Part shown: in pieces, positions 11,701 to 17,522 of the stretch
Layout: each line of letters opens with the position of its first letter
Numbering within the stretch: the first letter of the stretch is position 1
DNA from: CAZDML01 sp964506645
Lineage (GTDB): Bacteria > Elusimicrobiota > Elusimicrobia > 2-01-FULL-59-12
DNA length: 41,247 bases
NCBI GenBank assembly: GCA_964506645.1
Contig: CAZDML010000006.1
Coordinates: forward strand, 1 to 41,247
Direction of reading: 5' to 3'
Notes under the pieces: model-generated
The model's database searches: none
Seen by the model: only the letters and a program-made list of their open reading frames with translations
Told to the model about the DNA's origin: nothing
Position numbers and translations under genes: made by a program

Positions 11701-12050
11701 CTCTTGTGCGTTTGGATAAAAAACAGGCCAGGGAGCTCTCGCGCGCTATTGAAAATAGGTTAAAGAGGACAACAAAAAACGGTGCGCTGGAATCTCTTGC
11801 TCGGCAGCATACACCGCGCATTTATGATGAGGCGCAAGGCTGGATTTCGCTGACGCTCGAGGAAGTGACACAGCGTCTCTCCCCATTGCATAACCAAGTA
11901 ATGCATGCACTTTTTCATGCTGCGGCCGTGGCGCGCATAGAACAGCAGACGGAGGAAGCTGTATTTGACGCTCTGCGTAATGCCTGGAAAGCGGTCCACT
12001 TCGATTGGAATCAGCAGAATTCAACAAAGGCCATGGCGGCCTCCGCCTAG
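2727..12050 (+). CDS. Giant secreted multidomain protein (about 3107 aa), function unknown
   Basis: I start it at ATG 2727, not at 2670, because this gives a clean Sec signal peptide (MKRFLRAFLALLLCLNLLST, cleavage near VWA-IS, residue 28), so it is exported. Numbered from there: an N-terminal domain (82-283) is homologous to the C-terminal domain (2891-3098); shared blocks are WYGxxHxAT, ERWG..I, QGWI(S/T)LTL(D/E)EV and AW(K)..H..WN. A second duplicated domain of about 207 residues lies at 1320-1526 and 2287-2493 (MHTxGW...YFQGRW...GIRKHYHWNVEAD). Between and around these are long helical regions (about 300-1110), a palindromic-repeat insert (1120-1149) followed by a Lys/Asp-rich linker, a beta-rich centre (about 1545-2000) and a Pro/Gln-rich linker (2707-2773). 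Ala-Met tokens mark module borders. I see no catalytic motif I can name. Very large exported proteins occur in several candidate phyla; adhesin, lytic or host/prey-contact roles are guesses. There is no Shine-Dalgarno at the start. Confidence 0.85.
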   Translation: MKRFLRAFLALLLCLNLLSTSFPVDVWAISVSPSVQVSSLQHRLAQEAFASRAGWFFHGLSSRFARIPSAWAARDPQVLAVMADTWYGRLHRATYGDDQDLALAVVNIPKLEWERWGNSINRRLKSPSELRHFIEQTIAIYSEMPYGPLLPVIRDITETEYRRAIGVKAHKEKGRAIGLSSKEKKRLAKSIESAIRSEAKAQAFDEMVAGHTPAVLHREQGWITLTLDEVRKVLRPLHQEALAAMIHAAIELFSSGRSYRATALDVIAGAWKESHRQWNMTQPILAVAGKKMEPTPEDIQHLSSWLEQKGIPSTLRQEKQIRALLTQQAAGAVMSKPGPLKQMYQQRWRVNLAQADAEALAKAMRDYSGNVPVLEPPVAQSVPAAPLGDDPLLILAGMGERSPLADPAKWYIHFLRAPLKDWVSRAQRGSLTKAQWLSEAEAILGPLAAAEGVDVAVLLHFGDSNAGVPLWQVVHGMKRVSAEVLRRYQLLVDVSRDGKTIYAARILGIERTVDVGRDHRIPLYRTQAIEGYKARDMGNTNYLIYPDENDAMYERVFGEFVPYWESYHDPQFNVHSVLGDRGAVLRWIVLKMMVHSDRPESVPASVVEVPHWKAWMQESDLAYDIAKARQGKDVETLWERAPLLGKPGEEVAYARALVRPSTALAKTLEKARGDDQRDIAWAILEMEGVLDAVRRSPYPAYTFTEFASGVRAIGNSPEHQRALIYLLSALSSELFHEETIQRDPWDVYMRMALANLEAYNDDLRASAQRVYMSLFQMPEERRAASSGDAQPMTPAQIAEDTLPWREAVHQAIAAAAEALPLLTAETYLSPHRFDVFRTLSQAMQDWYVAVFEKAIALSNPQDRDAALELLSGDSMLMSWVTQASRHQAELLLEHFPALRGIPIHEVTPPFMFYWGWLVTSRLVLPKEILNRAEAQVAALGRAESLREHLETLAEKDGRRYWADLPESQRQEPESRRAYLRFRLFRLYNAVNYADTLDDFVRLRLRLQVLRKRFAEVSEPDVFVSNQTRIQIGLTDFLRKHLPQLKDLRSLRQVGTVVFHLFPENRTELLPLLIKKMGALATKEKDRDDLRQTLEWVEEVGGSDEVQAILRSRVDALAPVVIARSEATTQSPSLVHPEEIAAAHAGPRDDDKKKNKKKKTRVSRDQDFDNDNDDLLGPVPQAPSSVSLPKIVADAGAPPVDLELHVNEAMGEEEGPAGVQKGRLKRVAGDLAKAIFSKDARFPELQVRGVVRDTLNETIATLLEQGISLQDIRLVSDARSAVRIEDGRVLVIATDAMTLETLLALPVHALEAEGADRPAAMHTAGWAAALHRDTIENPAYLQMRGSYDRIEIPDDALKRWAMWKGVLADVLPPGTDDLVAFINRLANDDKMEELKHFLSRVVTPIEEMEFFFGEVVRRGIHDAKRGGVAREAFFDLIKSRSVFTLAENRFVEAHPWVYFQGRWILRSVDQRLEASLREAFQDIAEAAVMGVYDYFASPGGEPQNMAATSEGYTFGIRKHYHWNVEADQPGSVRPAAMADPSGSLPRSVADLRPGDFIAWKISKPRVTRNFVQGSADDSAVELDPVGEIQDVSRNDQEHNTRVTILRRYTYISTGVKVTRPVTLIVSHAESPERFLRADGQPFEPVETLENLQDAVEASLAPGWNPIVHAADFVVPGASVRLVVNGETVVEGNVRAFENGRLFLQGIDNKGYMPSTQFPWEVWISGSKGPGRLITWGEPLVETRLFLSPDQGAQVVKPRVSVFSERSRISHPWVLLASRPEARVVGAWLRAPDQTAPDGFVYGIVTGIDKDITSIHRTDRSAPVRYALSQASVRWEVYRGDGAYPLHRYQFPALEDTLLRQLAALQSGLVWDVTDRLVISSYEALARALGGDALWFLSDATAPNRFFLADYQGIEGAYRLMDDLLAAVALGRMVWSHPRSQTLSPRAVLAAIQSYTTKQGRVSSLLAPLFSVEKYRELDQALAAIARGEHRKDYMGYAGCVKFAGEQGVHPANLYHHFSEKYGMLLHWHPTERLLSPIREDALYVADYHALVQLLESGHPILVQSVQVQDPWGQQEVTLHPFSWDKCRDPWDVYELTVYLNLLALHGYLGFDGNYFKSSVPFSAKLLFQAMTHKHGFSMPQGAADLYWAGKRELDRHPEPYQGTEGRVNLVAYLQGQGHKVSDRKVHELFGAQYQFNLGWFDSPRRAPEGQRQGTVERTVFSLNAPQRRLAQAFLDTAEIQALSNAAAAIKVNEQFPPAANMRAVTYKDVWAYRRNQTKPTPQEAASAMHTTGWVAALHKHATESPNWLQMQARFSQIDIPEVAIENWTLWKGVLADVLPSGADDLAAYIKKLAVDGDMEDLKRFLRYIVAPIEEMNLFFKEVVQLAIREARNGGLAREFFFAHIKRQGVFQRMENRFIQAHPWVYFQGRWFLRTVNQPLEASLRGAFQDIAEAAVMGVYDYFASPGGEPQNMAATSEGYTFGIRKHYHWNVEADEEGADKAAAMAGDPLSDLFKARIDDALRRGIASASSAQLMQFLKTHKDSIEISTEIIGLGGEKRDFWVTLTAKPDAPAGVAEYLRGPENSGSYLNQVAGLILRGENPLGTSLRSHGLSLVLDSAGVRAERKQRIEEAFARAADAIRNVRGAEPLLLYSIPEQQILKRMAGNFPGIGFDIVGPRETVVKMPQAGAEYPVRVVSFEVHFYRKTDAYVPPVRPQPRANAQPVERAPQPQPQPQRPVHVPAAPVTKPAEEKPQPQLQPVRGQDAPAGKQTPPKRWEDVAGFFPEGLVTNRGKAIDFFTLFSGLLSSVQEPDALMQILVIGETRVRETTKGAGRKENQFLGFSNLLATSIRSEMQRSSEPVDLEWLLKKAQNILFQKYGIRSASLPVDSASAMKSNSWYGQIHQATFRSAGALERTLSDMPPAAKERWGEAIQERSKDVQALRTFIETVVAVEEEIGIYDGLMRVIVTQSLLAYELVFRKAVNSRQKSQKNEGALVRLDKKQARELSRAIENRLKRTTKNGALESLARQHTPRIYDEAQGWISLTLEEVTQRLSPLHNQVMHALFHAAAVARIEQQTEEAVFDALRNAWKAVHFDWNQQNSTKAMAASA
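2970..3575 (+). other. N-terminal copy of the terminal 'bookend' domain
   Basis: Residues about 82-283 of the giant protein. It shares blocks with residues 2891-3098 at the other end: WYGRLHRAT against WYGQIHQAT, HTPAVLHREQGWITLTLDEV against HTPRIYDEAQGWISLTLEEV, and GAWKESHRQWN against NAWKAVHFDWN. The copies are clearly diverged and hence old. Confidence 0.8.
6084..6173 (+). repeat. Palindromic repeat element inserted in frame in the giant gene
   Basis: A 90-base element bounded by GTCATTGCGAGG (6084-6095) and CCTCGCGATGAC (6162-6173), which are reverse complements at 11 of 12 positions. The interior (AGCGAAGCGACGACGCAATC) is the wording of a dispersed palindrome common in many bacterial genomes, usually between genes. 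Here it is exactly 30 codons and is translated (VIARSEATTQSPSLVHPEEI..., residues 1120-1149) in a linker between domains, much like the Rickettsia palindromic elements found within genes. Confidence 0.75.
6684..7306 (+). repeat. Internal duplicated domain, copy 1
   Basis: Encodes about 207 residues starting MHTAGWAAALH, paralogous to copy 2 at 9585-10207. Most of the domain is diverged at the protein level, but bases 7164-7303 are identical to 10065-10204. Ala-Met tokens occur at both edges (RPAAMHTAGW, RPAAMADPSG). Confidence 0.9.
9585..10207 (+). repeat. Internal duplicated domain, copy 2
   Basis: Encodes about 207 residues starting MHTTGWVAALH, paralogous to 6684-7306 and about 970 residues downstream of it in the protein. 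Its last 140 bases (10065-10204) are a perfect direct repeat of 7164-7303. It is bordered by ASAMHTTGW and KAAAMAGD. Confidence 0.9.
11397..12020 (+). other. C-terminal copy of the terminal 'bookend' domain
   Basis: Residues about 2891-3098 of the giant protein, paralogous to residues 82-283. It begins just after an Ala-Met token (SASAMKSNSWYG) and ends just before another (TKAMAASA), so the domain is delimited by these tokens on both sides. Confidence 0.8.
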
Positions 12051-12153
12051 CTCAAAACCTCTTCTTCTTCCTCCAAACATCCAAAACTAGCAGTCAAAAA
12101 CAGATCTAATTGTAAGCACAAAAATAATGTCAATGTTTTTTGGCTGGCATTGC

Positions 12154-12182
12154 TTGACACTCTCGGACGATTGGTGTATAGT
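12154..12182 (+). promoter_or_regulatory. Sigma-70-type promoter of the heat-shock operon
   Basis: TTGACA at 12154-12159, a 17-base spacer and TATAGT at 12177-12182. The expected transcription start, near 12189, falls inside the CIRCE operator, which fits repression by HrcA. The rest of the 12051-12153 gap is AT-rich, with no gene seen. Confidence 0.9.
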
Positions 12183-12183
12183 A

Positions 12184-12210
12184 TTAGCACTCCAGTATTT
12201 CGAGTGCTAA
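12184..12210 (+). promoter_or_regulatory. CIRCE operator (HrcA binding site)
   Basis: TTAGCACTC (12184-12192), nine bases, GAGTGCTAA (12202-12210): a perfect consensus CIRCE inverted repeat. It lies between the -10 box and hrcA, so HrcA represses its own operon until heat shock withdraws GroEL support. Confidence 0.97.
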
Positions 12211-12219
12211 CAGAATTTT

Positions 12220-13281
12220 ATGCGGACCTTACATCCCACAACACACGAAAATCGAAAACGAAAGCTGCTCCAAGCGGTGATCTATCAGTACGTCCGCTCG
12301 GCTAAGCCCGTAGGGTCGCAGGTCATTGTCGACAAGTACAACTTTGGCATGTCCTCGGCTACTGTTCGTAATCTGTTGGTCGAATTGGAAAAGGAAGGGT
12401 ATCTTACCCAGCCACACACCAGCGCCGGCCGGATTCCTACGGACAAGGGCTATCGTTTCTACGTGGACTCGCTGCTTGATATCCAAACCATGGCGGCGGC
12501 GGAAGAAGAAAAAATTCGCAAGGAATACGAGGCTCGAACCAAAGAGATCGAAGATTTAATGATCTCGACTTCGCATATGCTTTCCTCTTTGTCGAAGTAT
12601 ACCGGCATGGTACTTTCGCCTCGCCAGGACCGCGGTCTCTTGCGGCATCTCCAGCTGATTCCCTTGGGGGGAACTCAGATTTTGGTCGTGGTGGTGTCGC
12701 AGACGGGTCTCATCCGTCACCGCATTGTTGATTTTCCGCGACCGATCAGCAAAGAGCGTTTAAATGCGATTTCTTCCATTTTGAACGAGCGGCTCATCGG
12801 GCTCCCGATGGCCGATGTGCGTACGAAGATCCTCGATCATATAGAGGAAGCTGAACAGGAAGAGCTTGAAATGTATTCGCTGGCCAAGGAATTGGCCCGA
12901 GAAGCCTTTGACCTGCGCAAGTCCGAGAGTGAGCTCTATGTGGACGGGAAAGAAAACATTCTTTCTTTTCCGGAGCTGCACGACTACCAGGAGCTCGGCA
13001 GTCTGCTACGTGTGGTGGAACAAAAGAATCTCCTCATCGATATCATGGAAAAAACGATGACCAAGGGTGGGCTGAAAGTCAATATCGGAGCCGAAATTAA
13101 AATCCCGGAACTTCGTGGCATTTCGCTTGTTTCTTCTACCTACAAGATAGGGGATGAAACGATGGGAGTGCTGGGAATTCTCGGTCCCCGTCATATGGAA
13201 TACGGGCGAATGATTGGTCTCGTCGAAGGGGTTGCCAAAATTGTGAACCAAATTTTATCCCGGAAAACGATCCATGAGTGA
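12220..13281 (+). CDS. hrcA: Heat-inducible transcription repressor HrcA
   Basis: 353 residues, the usual length for HrcA. The N-terminal winged helix (about 8-80) holds the family signature SSATVRNLLVELEKEGYLTQPHTSAGRIPTDKGYRFYV, here split as SSATVRNLLVELEKEGYL and TSAGRIPTDKGYRFYV. The GAF-like and insertion domains follow, ending in LGILGPRHMEYGRMIGLVEG near 320-340. It binds the CIRCE at 12184-12210 and is first in the operon hrcA-grpE-dnaK-dnaJ-rsmE, overlapping grpE by 8 bases. No Shine-Dalgarno is visible in the 9 bases between CIRCE and the ATG, so translation initiation may be weak, which would keep repressor levels low. Confidence 0.97.
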   Translation: MRTLHPTTHENRKRKLLQAVIYQYVRSAKPVGSQVIVDKYNFGMSSATVRNLLVELEKEGYLTQPHTSAGRIPTDKGYRFYVDSLLDIQTMAAAEEEKIRKEYEARTKEIEDLMISTSHMLSSLSKYTGMVLSPRQDRGLLRHLQLIPLGGTQILVVVVSQTGLIRHRIVDFPRPISKERLNAISSILNERLIGLPMADVRTKILDHIEEAEQEELEMYSLAKELAREAFDLRKSESELYVDGKENILSFPELHDYQELGSLLRVVEQKNLLIDIMEKTMTKGGLKVNIGAEIKIPELRGISLVSSTYKIGDETMGVLGILGPRHMEYGRMIGLVEGVAKIVNQILSRKTIHE

Positions 13282-13819
13282 ACAACAGCCAACGGTTCCA
13301 CCCGAAGTAGACGAAAAGATTTCTGAGCTTGCCATTTTGCAGCAGTCGCTCGTGGATGCGCAGAAGAAATCGGCCGAGTATTACGATCAGCTGCTTCGTT
13401 TAAAAGCCGAGTTCGAGAATTACCGTAAGCGCGTGGAACGGGAGAAAAGCGATGCCCGGCAGTGGGGAAAACAGGACGTTCTTATGACCGTGATCTCTTT
13501 CGTGGACGTGTTCGAGCAGGCCATGCTCCAGGCGCGCAGTGCCAAAGACATGTCGCACGTCATTCAGGGGCTTGAGTTTTTACAGAAGAATTTTCACTCG
13601 TTTTTGAAAGCCGAAGGCATTCAAACGATGGAAACGATAGGAAAGCCGCTCAACCCCATGGAAGCCGAAGCCGTCGACCAGGAACTTGTGGACGAAGCTC
13701 AGGTCGGGCAGGTGTTGGGGGAAATTCAGAAGGGCTACAAATTTGGGGATCGCGTCCTGCGTGCTGCCCGTGTCCGTGTGGGTGTCGCCAAGACTGCGCC
13801 CGAAGAAAACAAAGCGTAA
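13274..13819 (+). CDS. grpE: Nucleotide exchange factor GrpE
   Basis: 181 residues. A long coiled coil (about 10-75, including YDQLLRLKAEFENYRKRVEREK) is followed by the beta-wing domain with the family pattern GLEFLQKNFHSFLKAEGI...NPMEAEAV and the ending GYKFGDRVLRAARVRVG. GrpE releases ADP from DnaK in the cytosol. The start ATG lies inside the end of hrcA (8-base overlap), indicating translational coupling within the CIRCE-controlled operon. dnaK follows after 21 bases with its own strong ribosome site. Confidence 0.97.
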   Translation: MSEQQPTVPPEVDEKISELAILQQSLVDAQKKSAEYYDQLLRLKAEFENYRKRVEREKSDARQWGKQDVLMTVISFVDVFEQAMLQARSAKDMSHVIQGLEFLQKNFHSFLKAEGIQTMETIGKPLNPMEAEAVDQELVDEAQVGQVLGEIQKGYKFGDRVLRAARVRVGVAKTAPEENKA

Positions 13820-13840
13820 ATTCATTTATAGGAGGACGTT

Positions 13841-15733
13841 ATGTCAAAAATCATCGGAATCGACTTAGGAACATCCAACTCAGCTGCGGCGGTTATGGAA
13901 GGCGGAAAACCCTCCATCATTCCCTCGGCAGAAGGAACGACGCTCGGCGGGAAGGCATTTCCTTCTTACGTAGCGATTACGAAAGACGGCCAACTGCTTG
14001 TGGGAGAACCGGCGCGCCGTCAGGCCGTTTCGAACCCGGAGAGCACGCTCTACGCGTTCAAACGCAAAATGGGTCAGACCTACACCTATAAGGTGCAAGG
14101 AAAAGAATATACGCCGCAGCAGCTCTCCGCTTTCATCCTCCAAAAGGTGAAGAAAGATGCGGAAGCCTATTTAGGCGACAAAGTGGAGAAAGCCGTGATT
14201 ACCGTCCCAGCCTACTTTGACGACAACCAGCGCCAAGCGACCAAAGATGCCGGAGCTATCGCCGGTCTTGAAGTCGTTCGTCTCGTGAACGAACCGACAG
14301 CGGCCTGTCTGGCGTACGGATTGGACAAGTCCGGCCAAAACCAGAAGATCATGGTGTTCGACTTGGGGGGTGGTACGCTCGATGTCACGCTCATGGACAT
14401 GTCTAGCGCGGGTGGGAACGCGACGTTTGAAGTGGTCGCGACTTCTGGGGATACCCAGCTCGGCGGTACCGACATGGACAACGCCTTGATCGAATTCCTG
14501 ACGTCGGAATTCCGCAAAGAAAGCGGGATTGATCTCAGCAAAGACAAGCTGGCCATGACCCGTTTCAAAGAAGCCGTGGAAAAGGCGAAGATTGAGCTCT
14601 CCACAACTCTCGAAACCGAAATCAATCTGCCGTTTATTACGGCCGATGCCTCGGGCCCGAAACACTTAACGCAGAAGTTAACTCGCGCGAAACTGGAAGC
14701 CATTGTGCAGCCCATCATTGAGCGCTGCAAAGGCCCGGTAGACCGTGCGCTCTCGGATGCAAAAAACAATCCGAAGCATGGCTGGGCGTCAGTGTCGGAC
14801 ATTACCAAGATCATCTTGGTGGGTGGCCCGACCCGTATGCCGATCGTGCAAAAGTTCGTGGAAGACTATGTCGGAAAGAAAGTCGAACGCGGCATTGATC
14901 CGATGGAATGTGTGGCGCTTGGTGCCGCCGTTCAAGCGGCTGTTTTGACCGGAGAGGTCAAAGACGTCCTCCTCTTGGACGTGACGCCTCTCACGCTCGG
15001 TCTGGAAACGTTGGGTGGTGTGCGAACACCCCTCATCGACCGCAATACGACGATTCCCGTGAAGAAGTCGCAGGTCTTCTCAACGGCGGCGGACAACCAG
15101 CCGTCTGTGGAAGTCCATGTACTTCAAGGGGAACGCCCTCTGGCGAAAGACAATGTGTCGCTGGGAAAATTCATTCTGGATGGTATTCCACCGGCACCGC
15201 GCGGAACGCCGCAAGTCGAAGTCACGTTCGACCTGGACGCTAACGGTATCCTGCACGTGACCGCGAAGGATCTCGGCACAAACAAAGAGCAGTCGATCCG
15301 TATTTCCTCGCCGACCAAACTCTCGAAAGATGAAGTCGAGAAATTTGTGAAACAGGCGGAGCAGTTTGCTGACGATGACAAGAAGCGCCGCGAACAGATC
15401 GAAGCCAAAAACGAACTCGATGGACTGGTCTATGCGACCGAAAAGTCGCTCAAAGATCACGGCGATAAGGTCTCGGGCGATGAACGTCTTGCGATCGATC
15501 GCGCGCTCTCCGAAGCCAAAGAAGCGCTCAAGTCGGATAACGTAGACGCTCTGCGTAAAGCCAAGGACGCCCTGATGCAGAGTTCTCATAAACTGGCCGA
15601 GCTGATTTATAAAGAAGCCGCCAGCAAAGCCCAGTCCGCACAAGGGCAAGGCGAGACCGCGGGCGCGGCCGCCGGCAGCAAAGGCAACGCCGGTGCAGTT
15701 GAAGCGGAAGTCGTCGACGAAGGCAAGAAATAA
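13841..15733 (+). CDS. dnaK: Chaperone DnaK (Hsp70), form without the proteobacterial insert
   Basis: 630 residues with a strong Shine-Dalgarno (AGGAGG at about 13831). The ATPase domain carries IGIDLGTSNSAAAV (phosphate 1), VFDLGGGTLDVTL (phosphate 2, about 168-180) and ILVGGPTRMPIVQ (adenosine, about 325). The substrate domain includes LLDVTPLTLGLETLGG, and the C-terminus is Ala/Gly-rich, ending EAEVVDEGKK. Between KRKMG and EAYLG (about 70-107) it is about 24 residues shorter than the E. coli protein, so the classic Gram-negative insert is absent. The wording (GTSNS, DTQLGGTDMDNALI, SGPKHL) reminds me of archaeal-type DnaKs, which is a recollection rather than a search result. Confidence 0.98.
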   Translation: MSKIIGIDLGTSNSAAAVMEGGKPSIIPSAEGTTLGGKAFPSYVAITKDGQLLVGEPARRQAVSNPESTLYAFKRKMGQTYTYKVQGKEYTPQQLSAFILQKVKKDAEAYLGDKVEKAVITVPAYFDDNQRQATKDAGAIAGLEVVRLVNEPTAACLAYGLDKSGQNQKIMVFDLGGGTLDVTLMDMSSAGGNATFEVVATSGDTQLGGTDMDNALIEFLTSEFRKESGIDLSKDKLAMTRFKEAVEKAKIELSTTLETEINLPFITADASGPKHLTQKLTRAKLEAIVQPIIERCKGPVDRALSDAKNNPKHGWASVSDITKIILVGGPTRMPIVQKFVEDYVGKKVERGIDPMECVALGAAVQAAVLTGEVKDVLLLDVTPLTLGLETLGGVRTPLIDRNTTIPVKKSQVFSTAADNQPSVEVHVLQGERPLAKDNVSLGKFILDGIPPAPRGTPQVEVTFDLDANGILHVTAKDLGTNKEQSIRISSPTKLSKDEVEKFVKQAEQFADDDKKRREQIEAKNELDGLVYATEKSLKDHGDKVSGDERLAIDRALSEAKEALKSDNVDALRKAKDALMQSSHKLAELIYKEAASKAQSAQGQGETAGAAAGSKGNAGAVEAEVVDEGKK

Positions 15734-15738
15734 TAAGG

Positions 15739-16786
15739 ATGCCTGTGGCCGATCCGAAAGACTATTACGACTTGCTCGGAGTCACCAAGACGGCGAACGC
15801 GGATGAAATTAAAGCCGCGTATCGCCGTCAGGCTTTTAAATATCACCCGGACAAAAATCCGGGGAATAAAGAAGCCGAAGCGAGCTTTAAGTCCATCAAC
15901 GAAGCCTACGAGGTGTTGTCCGACCCTCAGAAGCGGGCGGCCTACGACCGTTTTGGCCATGCCGGTGTGAACGGCGGGGCTGGCGCTCCGGGTGGTGCAG
16001 GCGGTTGGCCGTCAGGCTTTGAAGGATTCCAGACCGGGGAAGTCGATCTTGGAGACATTCTTGGAAGCATGTTCGGAGGAGGGGCCGAAGCTTTCGGCGG
16101 CGGACGGCGTCGTGGGTCCTCACGCGGGGAAGATATTGCCGTTGAGATTCAGATCACACTCAAAGAAGCTTTTACGGGTACGCAAAAGACGGTCGAAGTC
16201 CGCCGAAAAGAGAAATGCGATACCTGCAGCGGCTCGGGTGCCAAACCCGGGACTCAGGCCACCACCTGTAAAACCTGTCAGGGACGGGGCCAGGTTCAAT
16301 CACAGCGAGGCTTTTTTGTCATGGCCACGACCTGTCCCACGTGTAAAGGACTTGGCCAGGTCATCCCTTCCCCATGTAATACCTGTCGTGGGCTCGGTGT
16401 ATCCCAGAACAGTTCCTCTATCACGATTAAAATTCCCGAAGGGGTGCACGAAGGCACGTCCTTGCGCATATCTGGTGCAGGCAACGCCGGAACGCGCGGA
16501 ACGCCATCGGGCGATTTGTTCGTTGGTATCCATGTGAGCGCGGACAAGCGCTTTAGCCGTGAAGACAACGACCTCTATCTTGATCAAAAAATTTCAATTC
16601 CTCAGGCGGCTCTGGGCGCTGAAATTCAGGTGCCAACGATGGAAGAGGCTATCACGATGAAAATTCCGCCGGGAACCCAGAACGGCGTACTTTTTCGTCT
16701 GCGTGAACGCGGCATGCCGCGCTTGAACGGCCGAGGTCATGGCGATCTTTTTGTGCGCGTACACGTAGAAGTCCCGAAAGAGATGA
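15739..16786 (+). CDS. dnaJ: Co-chaperone DnaJ, 3' end lost in the assembly gap
   Basis: 349 codons are readable before the N run. The J domain (about 7-72) has YHPDKNPGN with the HPD that stimulates DnaK. A Gly/Phe-rich region follows. Four zinc repeats are intact (CDTCSGSG, CKTCQGRG, CPTCKGLG, CNTCRGLG). The C-terminal client-binding domain runs to HVEVPKEM. Family members are about 375 residues, so only some 25 residues are missing. Any translation through the gap and beyond in this frame is artificial: the sequence after 16886 belongs to rsmE in another frame. It starts 5 bases after the dnaK stop. Confidence 0.95.
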
Positions 16787-16886
16787 NNNNNNNNNNNNNN
16801 NNNNNNNNNNNNNNNNNNNNNNNNNNNNNNNNNNNNNNNNNNNNNNNNNNNNNNNNNNNNNNNNNNNNNNNNNNNNNNNNNNNNNN
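16787..16886. other. Assembly gap of 100 N
   Basis: Exactly 100 undetermined bases, the usual placeholder for a gap of unknown size. It hides the end of dnaJ and the start of rsmE. Judging from what is missing from both proteins, the true gap probably holds about 150-200 bases and no additional gene, but this cannot be proven here. Confidence 0.98.
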
Positions 16887-17522
16887 GGCGATACGATCGA
16901 TCTCTTCGATGGAAAAGATACGATGTATCATGCCCGGATCGACAAAATTCAAGACGGTGAAGTATTTGGAACCATTTTGGACCAGACGCAGAAAGCGTCT
17001 CCTCTGGGGCCTGCCAAGGTCAATCTTTACCAAGGCTTAAGCACGGGGGCCAAGTGGGACTGGCTGGTGGAGAAAGCCACCGAGATTGGCGTCTCGCGCA
17101 TCATTCCTATTTCTACAGTCCGCACGATCGTCAAACTTTCTCAGTTTAATACCAACGAGAAATTTATGCGCTGGCAGCGGATTGCACTGGCCGCTTCCAA
17201 GCAATGCGGCCGCACAGACGTCATTCAGGTGGAGCAGCCGATGCCCTTCGTAAAGGCGATCGGACAGCGCGCTCCCGATGCGCTGTCACTGATCCCCTGG
17301 GAAAAGGAAGAGCATTGGTCCATCCATCAAGCCTGCGAGCATTATTCTGGGCCGGAAATTAATTTGTTTATTGGTCCCGAGGGCGGATGGGATTCGGAAG
17401 AAATTCGTTGGGCGCAGGAAGCGGGTGTCATTCCTGTGCGCTTAGGGCCAACACTCTTACGTACAGAAACGGCAGGACTGGTAGCTGTGACGCTGGTGCT
17501 GCGTGAATTCGGAGTTTATTAA
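16887..17522 (+). CDS. rsmE: 16S rRNA m3U1498 methyltransferase RsmE, 5' end lost in the gap
   Basis: 211 residues are visible, beginning GDTIDLFDGKDTMYHARI, which is the PUA-like N-terminal domain about 30 residues into the family. The SPOUT methyltransferase part has WLVEKATEIGVSRIIP, LSLIPWEKEE, the AdoMet knot IGPEGGWDSEEI and LGPTLLRTETAGLVAV. It methylates U1498 of 16S rRNA using S-adenosylmethionine. rsmE after dnaJ is a common arrangement, so it is probably the last heat-shock operon member. terC starts directly after its stop. The in-frame Met at 16923 is internal, not the start. Confidence 0.95.
   Translation, partial: GDTIDLFDGKDTMYHARIDKIQDGEVFGTILDQTQKASPLGPAKVNLYQGLSTGAKWDWLVEKATEIGVSRIIPISTVRTIVKLSQFNTNEKFMRWQRIALAASKQCGRTDVIQVEQPMPFVKAIGQRAPDALSLIPWEKEEHWSIHQACEHYSGPEINLFIGPEGGWDSEEIRWAQEAGVIPVRLGPTLLRTETAGLVAVTLVLREFGVY

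Noticed and set aside
3394..11999. Many long open frames on the minus strand and in other frames of the giant gene
   Set aside because: They follow the codon bias of the real gene, have no ribosome sites, start in random places and match no family pattern.
12131..12158. CAATG/CATTG dyad upstream of the hrcA promoter as an operator or terminator
   Set aside because: Only 5 bp of pairing and overlapping the -35 box; CIRCE explains the regulation.
14171..15649. Long antisense frames across dnaK
   Set aside because: Typical shadow frames of a highly codon-biased gene; the dnaK frame is unquestionable.
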